From Meghimatium bilineatum (Eukaryota > Mollusca > Gastropoda > Stylommatophora > Philomycidae): a stretch of 64,000 nt of DNA. A program made the position numbers and the translations under genes. The notes under the pieces were generated by a model that did no database searches, was not told where the DNA came from, and worked only from the letters and a program-made list of their open reading frames with translations. Location: assembly GCA_034231615.1 (NCBI GenBank), contig CM067306.1:42084761-42148760 (forward strand). The letters are read 5' to 3'. Below, in pieces: positions 11,951 to 22,739 of this stretch (within the stretch, counting starts at the first letter, position 1; each line of letters begins with the position of its first letter).

Positions 11951-13860
11951 TCAGGGGTGGAAGAGTTCTCTGGATTTGGCCTTCTTGTGCACTGTTTGTA
12001 AGCTTGTTCCTGTGGCTTCTTTGATTTCTGTGATCCATCTTTTACATGGTCTGCCACTAGCTTTATAACCGTTATGTCTATGTGTCATGGCCATTTGTGG
12101 CATGCTATATGTCGGTAGTCTGGAATTGTGTGAAAACCACTTGATCTGTTGTCTTTTGATGTGTTCCAATACTGGTATTGTTTTGGTTATCTGTCTGATG
12201 TTATCATTTCTAATTCTATCTCTTAATGACACTCTGAGTATTCTTCGTAGACATGTCATTTCTGTTGTCACTATTTTTCTTTTGTCTTGTGCTGTCCAGG
12301 TTTGGCACTGGTAGCATAGTGCTGGAATAATAATAGTCTTGTATAATGCAACTTTGGTGTCTATATTTACATTTTTGTTCTTGAAAATGTGTGTCATCTG
12401 TCCTAGGATCTGGTATGTTTTGTTGCATCTATTTTGTATCTCTTTACTTGTTTTCCCTTCACTCGATATAATGCTTCCTAAGTAAGTGAACTCATTTACC
12501 TGTTTAAGGTGTTTATCATCAATGGAGATAGTGATATTTCTTTCTTTCTTTGCTATTGTAATTATTTCAGTCTTTTCAATATTGATCTTCATGTTGAATT
12601 TTTGACATGTTGTGTGGAGTCTGTTCATATGGACTTGCAATTGTTCTTCTGATGTCGCTATGAATACTTGGGTGGTCTGCAAAGAGTAGTTCGTTCAATT
12701 TGTCTTTTATGTTATCTTCTTCGTTGGTACTTGTTAGTTTACAGATGTGGTCGATATATGTTATAAAAAGTAGAGGGGATAGGACACACCTCTGGCGAAC
12801 TCCTGATTGAATTTGGAACTTATTGGACACACCTGCATTTGTTCTTACTGCACATTGGCTATTTGCATAAATGCCCTTGCATATGTTGATTAAATGTTCT
12901 GGTACTCCGTATATTGATAGTGTTTTCCATAGTTGTTGTCTGTCTACTCTGTCGAATGCCTTTTCTTGGTCTACGAATGCGATATATAATTCTTTGTTGT
13001 TTTCTGTGGCTCTTTCTATTAGTTGTCTAAGTGTAAAGATTGCATTCGTACAGCTTTTGTTCTTACGGAAGCCCATTTGGGTGTTTTGAAGTTGGGGTTC
13101 AATATATGTTCGTAGTTGTTGCTCTAATATTTTGTTACAAATTTTTTCTGTGTGGCTTAGTAAAGATATCCCTCTGTATTTTGTGCAGTCTCTCTTACTG
13201 CCTTTTTTCTTCCATATGGGAATGATTGTTGCGTTCCTCCAGTCTTCTGGTGTTTCTTGTTTCTTCCACATTACATTAAAAAGTCTGTGTAACCATTTTT
13301 TCCTGCTCTCTGCTGCGGCTTTGATTAGTTCTGTTTCTATGTTATCAGAGCCTGCTGCCTTGTTCATTGGTGTACTTGTTTATTGCATTTTCTATTTCTG
13401 ATAGTAGTATATTTTGTTCCAGGTTCGCTGCTGTAGTGTTTATTGTTGTGTCTTCATTTCCTTCTTTTAGATTTAGTAGTTCCTTGAAATATTGTTGCCA
13501 TCTTTCCATTATTTTCTTCTGTTCTTTTAGTGCATTACCGTTTTCATCATTTATTATTTCTGTCGGTTCATATATATCTTTTTTGTTTCTCATGTCCTTG
13601 ATTTTCTTGTAGAACCTCTTTTGTGCATTTTTATAATCTGCGTTGAGCATGTCTCCATATTCTTTCCATGAGTTGATTTTGACAGTTTTAATGACTTTCT
13701 TGGCATTTGTTTTTGCTGTCTTGTATTCTATGTAATCTACTTGGTTTTTGCTTTTGACCATTTCTTATATTGTTTTTTTTTCTTTTGTGGCTTTTTTGAC
13801 TTCTTTATTCCACCATACTGTTATTTTTGGTTTCTTTACACTATTGTTCTTGTATCCCCA
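11951..13860 (-). pseudogene. RTE-like LINE, reverse transcriptase ORF
   Basis: Three - strand reading frames in order cover the linker before RT (13,345-13,761), RT (12,576-13,367) and the C-terminal region (11,951-12,682). RT motifs include NAAGSDNI-like substrate positioning (here NKAAGSDNIETELIK), FVDQEKAFDRVDRQQLW (catalytic Asp, motif A), a GVRQRCVLSPLLF region and LLFADHPS where the second catalytic Asp of xADD reads His in this frame. Downstream are NEFTYLGSIISSEGKTS and HIKRQQIKWFSH. At least two frameshifts. The 3' end abuts (CTAT)n at 11,910-11,930, matching the short tandem tails of RTE elements. 5'-truncated near 13,860; antisense to the host gene. Confidence 0.92.
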
Positions 13861-13869
13861 TGCTCTGCT

Positions 13870-14115
13870 ACTTTTGTCAGTCATCAATGTGGATGAACAA
13901 ATTGGTTGATTGCTACCTTTGACAGAGTCATCAATATGGAAGTCTGGGATTGACTGAAACCTTTGACACTCTGTCATCAATATGAAAGTCTGAGTGTTGA
14001 CTGCTACCGTTTTCAGTCATCATTGTGGAGGTCTAGTGTTGATTGCTACCTTTGACAAAGTCATCAATGTGGAGTTCTGGTGTTGACTGCTACCTTTGAC
14101 AGAGGCATCAATGAG
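13870..14115. repeat. Tandem repeat of about 45 bp, 5 degenerate units
   Basis: Units contain TTGACTGCTACCTTTGACA and GTCATCAATGTGGA. It directly adjoins the truncated 5' end of the LINE. Confidence 0.75.
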
Positions 14116-14330
14116 CAAATCTGAAAGTCAATGAAATATAAAGAAGAATCTTGAACTAAACAATCTGAAAGTCAATAAAAACATATTCAATGAAACTATA
14201 TCATTTTCTGTACAAATATTTAACACCTGTACTAGTTGACATCAGTACTAGTTTGATATCCACTGTTGTTCTTAGCCTATAACTAAAGTATCCTTAAGTA
14301 TTTTATTTGATAAATTCTATTCTGTTGTAG

Positions 14331-14454
14331 ACCAAGATAAGAGGTTAGTGTACCCAAGCTTCTTAACTACGCCCCAGGATTTGGTGAGAACAATTGGCAG
14401 TGAGGCAGTATTTGAATGCTCCACAGCTGGAAACCCACAGCCTGAAGTCAAATG
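14331..14454 (+). CDS. Ig-protein gene, first half of Ig-2
   Basis: Exon of 124 nt, acceptor TGTTGTAG, donor ATG|GTCAGT, phase 1 to 2. It encodes a short basic linker and then the A to C strands of an I-set domain: YPSFLTTPQDL, the B-strand Cys in AVFECSTAGNPQPEV, and a Trp codon split by the intron (TG|G). The second half lies 5.7 kb downstream at 20,191. The NPxPxxxW pattern is typical of muscle and cytoskeletal I-set domains. Confidence 0.93.
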
Positions 14455-14555
14455 GTCAGTTGGTCATCAGAATTAGTAAATTGACTGCTGGCTATTGTAG
14501 CATTAATTATGATAATTTAGTTAGGTTTTATGTAGGTAATTTAGTTAGAGTTTAC

Positions 14556-15035
14556 ATCTGTGGATCTCACCATTAGACAAACCACACATGTAACAGAAAA
14601 CCTTAATAGATGATGTGCCATTATATTGAAGTTCTCTTCTTAGAGAAGCTTTATGGCATGTCATCTATACAATTATGCTTCTCATGCTTCTATTTTATGT
14701 TGCAATGGGCTTTATGCTTTGTTATTTTTATATATTTATGCACCCTCTGTGATTGCGAAGGAGTCAGAGATGGGCTGAGGCCCATCATAGAGACACAATG
14801 ACTCAGGATGTGACAATCCATTTGACTTGAACATTTGGTTGCATGCCTGGAGCAATAGAGAAGTTTGGCATAACCAGTAGTCAATTGGTAGCAGAGAATG
14901 AGCACATCGAACCCTATCTTGGCTGCAGTGGCTCAGAGCAGTGCATTGGTAGAAACCTGCCTTCCTGAGCCAGTTATTCTCTGGCTCTAGCCCTTGGTGA
15001 TCCATAGACTTCCCACCAATATAATGCCAATACAA
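14556..15035 (+). repeat. Family C repeat, left part (interrupted by LINE)
   Basis: Aligns along its length with 30,105-30,620: TCTTAGAGAAGCTTYATGGC, TTGGTTGCATGCCTGGAGC and TAACCAGTAGTCAATTGGT. It stops at AATATAATGCCA, and the missing end resumes at 17,318 after the LINE. Confidence 0.85.
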
Positions 15036-17315
15036 CAAATATTATTTATAAACGAGATTGTACATGCCTCAGTTATCAAGGTCTACGGCAGGCAGTGTAC
15101 TCTAGATAAACTCAATAGCTATCGCTGCATATCCCTAACATCATGTCTTGGGAAATTTGCAGAAATAATGGTTAATGTATGACTTTACTGGTTCCTCCAG
15201 AGCTCAAACATCCTCTGCCCTTAACAGGCTGGTTTCAGAAAAGGCATTTGCACAGAAGAACAACTATTTAGGTTGACACAGAAAATCCATGATGGATTCC
15301 AGGAAAACCAACCCACTGTAGCCATCTTCTTTGACTTACAACAAGCTTATGATAGAGTATGTAGAAAGGGTCTCTTGATGAAGATGATTGATGTAGGAAT
15401 TAGTGGAAAGCCATATAACTGGATAAAATACTTCCTCAATGACAGAACAGTCCAAAGATAAATAATGCAATCTCATCTAAAGAAGTTCTAGAAGAAGACT
15501 TACCACAGTGATCTGCTTTGAGCTGCATCCTCTTTCTCATTTATATTAATGACCTTGCTAAACATATCAAAGCTGAACAAACCCTTTATGCTGATGACCT
15601 AACAATATGGCAGAGCCATGAGAATGAAAGTGCAGCCAAAAGACTAAATAGAGATTTTAGAAGACTACATGAGTACTGTCAAACAAGGAAGCTGAAAATA
15701 AACTTTAAGAAAACTGTCTATACTATCTTTACCTAGAGTCATAAAGTAGCCACAGAAAACATCAGTATATGGTTCAATACACAGAAATTGCCAAGAGAAG
15801 AACACCCCACATATCTTGGAATCATGCTTGATCGGCAGCTCACCCTCAAGAAGCATGTAGAAAATATCAAAAATAAAGCACTTAAACAATTACAACTACT
15901 GAAAAGACTCACAGGCACATCTTGGGGATCAGACAAGGATACCCTCATATGATTATATCTTGATAACCTCAGAGGTTGCATATGTTCTGCTTTAGAATAC
16001 AACAGTGCACTCCTGACAACATGTTTCAAGACAAATGTAGAATTTCTAGTGCAGAACAATGCCCTATGCCTTATTAGTGGAGCAATGAGATCTACGCCAA
16101 TGGCTGCATGTGAAATACATACACATTTAGAACCTCTTGAGATACAGAAAGAAATGGTTGCAATGGAGACTTATGAAAGAAACAAAAGAATGAACAAAGA
16201 CCACCCAAATAAACAACTTGTATAAAACTGGCAACCAAACCACAAAATAAAACAAAGGTCAGTCCACAGCCATGTCAATGAAATAAAAGACAGTTATCAT
16301 CTCCCAGAGAAGAGACAAGAATTGCAAAGAGTAGAAAAATATTTACCACCAAATGCAGGTTCTAAATTGCTGGAAATCAAGAAACAATTACCGGTAAGAG
16401 ATAATGCAGCAATAGGTTCTGACCCAGTAAGTCTTATGAAAGAGATACAGACAACAATGGGCACCTACCCAGAACAATGGATTCATGCCTATACTGATAG
16501 ATCTTCTTTCAAAGCCACCATCAAAGTAGGTTATGGTGTCTATATAGAATATTCAGACAAATCATCTGATGAGTTTTTTCATGCCTGTGGGGAGATAGTT
16601 CTAACTATGAAGCCAAAATAACAGTACTCTTGTCTGGGAGTTGCCTTGTATCACATGAAGACCATATGTGATGCCTTTCCATCAAAAGTCCAAAATATTG
16701 TGATTTTTACAGACTCTATGTCTGCTCTTCAAGCACTAGAATGTGATGGACACTGTAAGCCTGAGCTAGTTGAAATATATCACCATGCCAACCAGCTGCT
16801 TACATCTTATGAAGTCAGCATTGTTATGCAGTGGATTCCTGGCCATTTAAACACACCTGGCAATGACAAGACAGAAAGACTAGCAAAGAAGGGAGCACAA
16901 CAAGAACAGCCATATACACAAACAGCCATGCACACAATTAAGATGATGTTGAAATCTGTAAACAAAGAAAATTGGATGAACAATTGGGCCATGGGAAGCA
17001 CTGAGGGAAAATCTATAAATATATGACCAGCCCAAATCCTAAAGACAACATCAACTTCCTTGAAAGGAAAGACAAGAGTATCATCTTCCGACTGTGCACA
17101 CAACATGTACAGTTTAACAATAACCTAAACAGAATACAACCACAACACTCAACAGGGTGTCGGCTGTGCACACATACCTATGAAACTGTAGACCACCACC
17201 TTTTTGAATGTCCAGCACTGGATGACACCAGGAAAATGCTTCTCCCTCCAAGGCCAAATAAATGGAACACCTTATATGGAACAAAGTAACAGCTCACAGA
17301 CACATGCATGTATCG
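15036..17315 (+). pseudogene. LINE with reverse transcriptase and RNase H (5'-truncated)
   Basis: + strand order: RT start LDKLNSYRCISLTSCLGKF, motif A FFDLQQAYDRV (15,330-15,362), motif C LYADDLTIW (15,577-15,610), a YLGIMLD-like segment, RNase H with AYTDRSS, IFTDSMSALQAL (16,704-16,740) and VMQWIPGHLNTPGNDKTERL (16,825-16,884). A Cys/His end (CRLCTHTYETVDHHLFEC) closes at about 17,215. This is an RNase H-bearing non-LTR element (I/Jockey-like). Several frameshifts and stops mean it is not functional. It is inserted inside a family C repeat. Confidence 0.92.
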
Positions 17316-17380
17316 CACAATGGCATTGTGTCAAAGGGCATGAGCCCATGGACCACTGGATCTGCAACCAACCAATCATG
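17316..17380 (+). repeat. Family C repeat, right part
   Basis: TGGCATTGTGTCAAAGGGCA, CCCATGGACC and CAACCAACCAATC match 30,625-30,690, completing the copy interrupted at 15,035. Confidence 0.85.
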
Positions 17381-18432
17381 TAGTCTTCTTCTGCGTTTGC
17401 TCTCTTATAACAACAAGAATAAATTGTGTGATTTCCACCGGGAAGCATGAAGTACCTTATACTGCTAGTTTCACAGTTGAACTTTGTTATTTGCACCTTG
17501 GTTGGCTCACTTTGTGGCCTGGACATCCGAGGCCCAGCACATCCAATTTCATCATCCCTTTAATTTTGGTAGTGGGCTTTCCTAGCCTGTGACAGTGAAT
17601 CTGTCAATGGGTGCACAGGTGTGTAATGACTCTTCACTGAAACAATTCTCTTTCACGTCTAACTCGCACGAGGTATTTCAGTCAGTGAACTTGCCTCATG
17701 TAATTAGACGTTATGTACCTGTGTCCATTCAGTACTGAACCTTTTCTCATCCATGAGCCTGGTTCTGGTTAAGGAAGAACTCAACAGAAGAGTTGGACCC
17801 TGGTTCTTTCATCTTCTTAGCCAAGTTCACCGACATCGTGAGCCCATCGGGTACAGAACCCTTTCTCTCCCTGAACATGTTTCCAGTATAGGAAAGCTTG
17901 AAATTAGAGTTGATCCAGGCTGCTTTCTTTGCTGGGCGCCCACAATTATGTCCAGGTCTCTGCCCATAAGAAACACCGGTATCTAGAAGCTTGTCTCAAG
18001 CTAACAGAGCTTGTAGTTCTGATTTCCTTGGAATGTTTTCCCTTTCCATTTGCACTTGGCGCTGTACTGCCCTTTCATTTTGCTCCGTATGTTGTCTTTT
18101 CATCTCTTGCCGTGCATCTACCTTTTCGTGTGATTTTCATTGGCCACCCCTCCAATGCTCTGACCGGACTGACTAGCATTACTGTGTGTCAACAGTGTCA
18201 CTGCATGTGTTGGCGCAGTGGTGTCTGAGATCTTGACAATCTTTTGCAGTCAATTCTCTTTCCATCTGCTGCCTCCACATGCATGGACATGATCCCCTAA
18301 AGGTTTAGCCAGAATCAGCAGGAGCAGCTGTATTTCTGTTTCCAGGGTGCACCACAAGGAAGTACTTTTAGGATCTTGGTCATCTGCTAACCCTGGGTCC
18401 GCCGAGAGCAGTGTGGTACACTTTGCACCCCT
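17380..18432 (+). repeat. Family D repeat, continuous intronic copy
   Basis: About 1-kb element of unknown class. Its reverse complement is found in two halves at 54,190-53,206 and 43,157-42,785, flanking the Polinton. Shared landmarks include TTCTTCTGCGTTYGCTCTC at the start, GATTTCCTTGGAAYGTTT in the middle and GGATCTTGGTYATCTGCTAA near the end. The start resembles that of family A. No coding domain seen; open frames within are short. Confidence 0.85.
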
Positions 18433-18461
18433 ACCATGTAGTAATTGTAATAATGCAGTTC

Positions 18462-18665
18462 CAGTTTATCTGGTTCTGTAACAGCATGGTACAGAACATT
18501 TCTGTGATGGCCAAGGTACTGGGTTTGAATCGCACCACAAGCAATTGTGCATCTGGACCGTTCAGTGAGCAATGGCAAACTGTTGAACGTATTTACATTG
18601 CCTAGAAAATCACTACAGCCAAAAACATGAGATTACATCCTGAATGAGATGTGCCACCAATCTTT
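18462..18665 (+). repeat. tRNA-derived SINE (copy 1)
   Basis: Aligns with 26,314-26,520. A B-box-like GGTTTGAATCGC lies at about 18,512, and the conserved body reads AGCAATGGCAAACTRYTGAA and TTGCCTAGAAAATCACYACA. A-box region degraded. Not a functional tRNA. Confidence 0.75.
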
Positions 18666-18839
18666 TTTTAGCTGGAGTTTATGCAGTAGTTATAATAGTT
18701 TAGTTTGGATTTATGTAGTGATTGTCAGTGTGGTAGCAGAGCTAAAAGATAGCTCACCTTTTAAACACAACTTCTTGAACTAGGTGATTTGAATGCCAAC
18801 CATCTACATTATACTGGCGATATGATTGGATGTATTAGT

Positions 18840-19150
18840 ATATCTATCTATTGTTTTTTCTTTGCTTATGCTGTGAGGTGTCGCAGGATTGAATGACGAT
18901 CGGTTTTCAGACTATTACATGTTTGGTCGCTTGAAATACAGTAGTACTGTGCCATGTCAGAATGTTGGTAACTCCTTGAATCCACCTTCTTGGTCTTCCT
19001 CTGTATCTTGCTGTTTCCATTTTCATGTTGTATGCTCTTGCAGTTGACCAATAAAGGTTCATTCTCATTAGGTGACCGGACCATTTCAGTCTCTGTTTTT
19101 CGGTATATGTGACCACTGATGTTCCAACAGTTCTTGTAATCTCATCATTT
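18840..19150 (-). mobile_element. RTE-like LINE tail
   Basis: - strand reads YTEKQRLKWSGHLMRMN and RYRGRPRRWIQGVTN, the conserved tail of RTE-type elements. TATCTATCTATTG at the left end is consistent with a short tandem 3' tail. Confidence 0.8.
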
Positions 19151-20190
19151 ACATGTTGTTTTTCAATATATTACAATATATTGAATACTAATGTTGTTCC
19201 AATAGTTCCTGTATTCTAATTTGATGTTTTAGTGGCACCACAAAATTCAACAATAGTTGAATATCAATGTCCTGTGCAGGATATGAATAAATTATTATGT
19301 ATTTAATTATGTAATAATTATAAAATTTAGTTGGGTTTATGTGGTAACTGTAATAATGTAGCTGTGGCTTATATAGTAATTATAATAATTTAGTTAAGGT
19401 TTATGTACTAGTTTTAGTAATTTAGTTACTACTTATGTAGTAAGAATAATTTTTTTATGGTTATGTGCTAGGTATAATAATATAGTTGTGGCATATATAA
19501 TATAAATAATAATTTAGTTAGGGTTTTATGAAGTTATTAGGCACCTATAGTTGATAGTTTATGTTGTAATAATTTGTGAGTACAGCTAACATTTGGGTGG
19601 TGTAATAGAAGTGATATAAGTTTAATATTGTAATGATAGTTACATTAATTAATTGTATGTATAAATGAGATTGATTTAATATCATAACAGAAGAGGTAAG
19701 CCTACTAAATTGTTAGCATAAGAAGTGACATTTTTTTACATGCTTATAGAAGTGACATTAATTTGATGTCATTCAGAATAAGTTTCGTAATAACCTGATG
19801 TTATAATAGATACCATGTTAGGGTTAATGTGCCATAATACATGTGATATTTAAATGATGTCATTAGAAAACAAGAACCAAGCAGTAAACAATGTTTAAAA
19901 AGAGCAGCAGCCATTACCCTCATCAATGATATAATGTTTTTATTATTGTTGGTTCTTTTGAAACATAGATTTATCCTTGCAGCTAAGGATATGCCCTGGT
20001 CATTTTAATACTTAGTATTTACTAAATAACAAATTTATTTTGTAGTAACATTGCCAGGTAGTTGATATTTTCTAAAGTGTGGGACTAAAGCTGAATATTA
20101 TGTCTCAAGATTCCTAAACTCACCCTAGTTCAAATATTGGAATGTATTTCATTATACTAACACTAATCTGTATCTCTATTATTCATACAG
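19151..20190. other. AT-rich intron sequence with degenerate repeats
   Basis: Between 19,290 and 19,560 the motif TAATAATTTAGTTAGGKTTATG recurs in degenerate form about every 35-40 bases; similar pieces occur at 14,506-14,560 and 18,676-18,740. Otherwise nothing recognised up to the exon at 20,191. Confidence 0.5.
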
Positions 20191-20366
20191 GTACAAAGAT
20201 AACAGGTTGCTGATTGCCACACAGGGAGTGAAAATGACCAGTACGGGCAATAAACACAAACTTGAGATTACATCTGTCCTTATATCAGATGAAGGAGAAT
20301 ATGTTTGCAAGGCAAACAATTTGGCAGGGACTAAATCTTGTGGAGCTGTCTTGAGGATTGCTGCTG
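20191..20366 (+). CDS. Ig-protein gene, second half of Ig-2
   Basis: Exon of 176 nt, acceptor TTCATACAG, donor GCTG|GTAAGT, phase 2 to 1. It completes the Trp codon and continues with YKDNRLL, then KLEITSV, the F strand SDEGEYVCKANNLAG with the second Ig cysteine, and a G strand ending LRIAA. Together with 14,331-14,454 this gives a complete I-set domain of normal length, about 90 residues. Agreement of phase and fold across the intron makes this secure. Confidence 0.96.
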
Positions 20367-20534
20367 GTAAGTTGTCTCTTTAGTTCCATGTTTCTCACTG
20401 GATGTCATCTGTCCCTTAGTTATGTCCCTTTGTGGTTATAAATATAGCTCATGGAGTTATGCTATTTATGTGACTGTATTACTGTTATATATTTCTGTGT
20501 TTTTCCTGTGATTGTATCATTATTATATTAGTTA

Positions 20535-20705
20535 TTTTCTTTTACACTCATTTTCCAATTCCTGCTGGTTAGCATGATGTAGTTTGAAAAGCAGTTAGTA
20601 TTGTGTCATAGTGTACAGTTTGGTGCAATATATTTGCCTTTGAACCTGACTACCATGCATCTGACTACAGCATGTCTTTTGGGTCACTTTGACCCTTTTC
20701 TTCTT
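20535..20705 (+). repeat. Family A interspersed repeat (diverged)
   Basis: Contains CCAATTCCTGCTGGTTAGCA, TGATGTAGTTTG and TTTGGGTCACTTTGACC. It directly precedes another copy in the same orientation. Confidence 0.6.
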
Positions 20706-20960
20706 GTGTGTTGATTCTCAAACTCCTGCAGATCAGCAGGATGTAGTCTGGAGAACATAGAGTGTGTTATGTCATGGTTTATTACTTTTCTGCAATATCT
20801 GTCATTTTTGGCCTGACACATCAGAATTCAGCATGGGTTCTGGGTCACTTTGATCCTGATATGGAATGAGCCAATTTCACCCCAAAACTTCCTTAGTCGC
20901 CACTTGCAAGATGTTAGACAGGTAATGGTGTCACTATTCTTTGCTTCCCTTTCAGTTCTG
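20706..20960 (+). repeat. Family A interspersed repeat (long form)
   Basis: Long-form copy: TCTCAAACTCCTGCAGATCA, GATGTAGTCTGGAGAA, GCATGGGTTCTGGGTCAC, CTTCCTTAGTCGCC and ATTCTTTGCTTCCC in order, as at 61,140-61,400. Confidence 0.8.
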
Positions 20961-21069
20961 GAAATATGATGTAACATGAAACATGACAGGTCACAGTTTT
21001 GCTATTCTGTGTTTCATGCCTCAGCAACACATGGACATTGCCAAATTTTATTCAAAATTCCTGCGATCT

Positions 21070-21188
21070 CAATCCGGATGTTTCATATGTCGCTGTGTCC
21101 ATATTCAGCATGCAGTTGTAATATCAATCCAGATGTTTCATATGTCGCTGTGTCCATACCATATTCAGCATGCAGTTGTAATATCATT
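21070..21188. repeat. Imperfect 60-bp direct duplication
   Basis: GATGTTTCATATGTCGCTGT and CATTCAGCATGCAGTTGTAA-like blocks occur twice head to tail. Confidence 0.8.
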
Positions 21189-21285
21189 TCACTCATTAAT
21201 TGCTTCATGATAAAATGATATGATATAATTTAGCCACATCATGGTTGCAGCAGACAACATACAGCCTTGAACTTATATTTTATAG

Positions 21286-21373
21286 ATTCCTCTGCACTCA
21301 GACCCTCTAGAACACAAGTTGCAGAAGACCAGCAGCCATCATCAGACAGCAGAACACAAGAACAACCTGCTAG
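21286..21373 (+). CDS. Ig-protein gene, Ser/Gln-rich linker exon
   Basis: Exon of 88 nt, acceptor TTTTATAG, donor CTAG|GTAAAT, phase 1 to 2. It encodes about 29 polar residues (SRTQVAEDQQPSSDSRTQ and flanks) without fold signature, linking Ig-2 to Ig-3. Phase fits both neighbours. Confidence 0.85.
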
Positions 21374-21439
21374 GTAAATGTCACAATATATGTATGATAA
21401 CTTGTTAACAAACTACACCTGTTTAGTCATATAAAGAGA

Positions 21440-21700
21440 CATAACTGTTTAGAAAGATAAATAATGGAGAGTACCTGGGAAGAGGTGAAAGGGCAGACCA
21501 AGAAGATGATGGACTGATGAATTAAAGATAATGAATGCATCGCTGGAAAATGCAAGCCGCATCGCCCAAGACAGAGAGGGGTTCAGAAAGTTCATTGGGA
21601 AGACAACGTTCTGGAAGGAATACATCACATGACAATTAACAATGTAGAAGTTTACATCGAACTTAGTCCAATGATTTTGTTCTCTACTATTTCCTGTAAA
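21440..21700 (+). mobile_element. RTE-like LINE tail
   Basis: + strand reads RQIMES..., a basic segment, and then a segment corresponding to the LINE tail at 60,386-60,600 (- strand), including GGGAAGACAACGTTCTGGA. Decayed by stops. Confidence 0.65.
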
Positions 21701-21824
21701 GAAAGGCATGAGATGTTGATAGCACCAATTCCTAGTATATTTGATGTCAATGTGTATGTCAACTAGGGGTTTTCTAGCATTAGTAATTTACTATCCTTAG
21801 TACCATAACATGAGTTTTTTTTTT

Positions 21825-21990
21825 AAGATGTCATTCACAAACTCCCACTGAATCAATATTGTAACAGGAAAATTTGGTCAATGGTCCTACCATACTAGTT
21901 TTCCAACAGGATGTAATCAAGAGGGTTGATATATGGTTGTGCTGCGGTTTTATTTATGTCAATGACCCAACACATCCAACTTCAGCAGTG
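21825..21990 (+). repeat. Family A interspersed repeat
   Basis: Contains ATTCACAAACTCCCACTGAA, CCAACAGGATGTAATC and GACCCAACACATCCAACTTC in family order. Confidence 0.65.
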
Positions 21991-22739
21991 AAGATGCTTA
22001 AATCAATATAACAACACCATAAAGTTTATATTTCTTGTAATGGTTAGAAACATGTGTGATTGATATTTGTTAGTTAAGTGCATCAGACCAGTATAATTGC
22101 ATTTACAGGACACGTTCAAATGTACTCTGATCTCCACTTGAAAGTATCTGCAGTACCATGATGACTGACAGTTCCAGCTCTCTGTTGGTCTCTCTAATCA
22201 AGCCCACAGTAGAGCTCATTTCTGGCAATGTCACATTTAAAGCCCAGCTCCTTTATTCTGCCATGGAAGAAAAAATCATCTCCCTCATTAATTTCATCTG
22301 TATGTGCTGTTTCTCATAAGGAGTTCAGCATGTCTGCACGACACATGCACTACAGTCCAATACAGTTGAATTGTAAAAACTATGAATTTAATTAAAAAAA
22401 TAAGTTGACAGTTATGACCAGGCATCACATCCTCCAATATGCACACACTCTCTGCATGACATCAGCTTCCAGCTACAATTTTTAACTAGCTATGCCAGTG
22501 TTTTTGTGGGACACCAACACAATTTCACTTGAAAGAATGGATTTTTTATTCATTAGTTTCAACCAGGATAATGTGTTAGTTTATTTGATTTGTAAGACCA
22601 CACATGGAAGTTGATATTTATTGCTTTAGTTAAATATTTGTAGTTTGTTGGACTGGTTAAACTCATATGGTTTTACATTGTTGCACTATGTGAATCTACA
22701 GTATGAATTTATTGCAATGGTGAAATTTCAACAATTTTG

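Noticed and set aside
12871-13612. Hydrophobic Phe/Leu-rich + strand frames that look like membrane proteins
   Set aside because: They are antisense shadows of the A-rich reverse transcriptase gene on the - strand. The frames at 6,502-6,729 are likewise antisense to a LINE.
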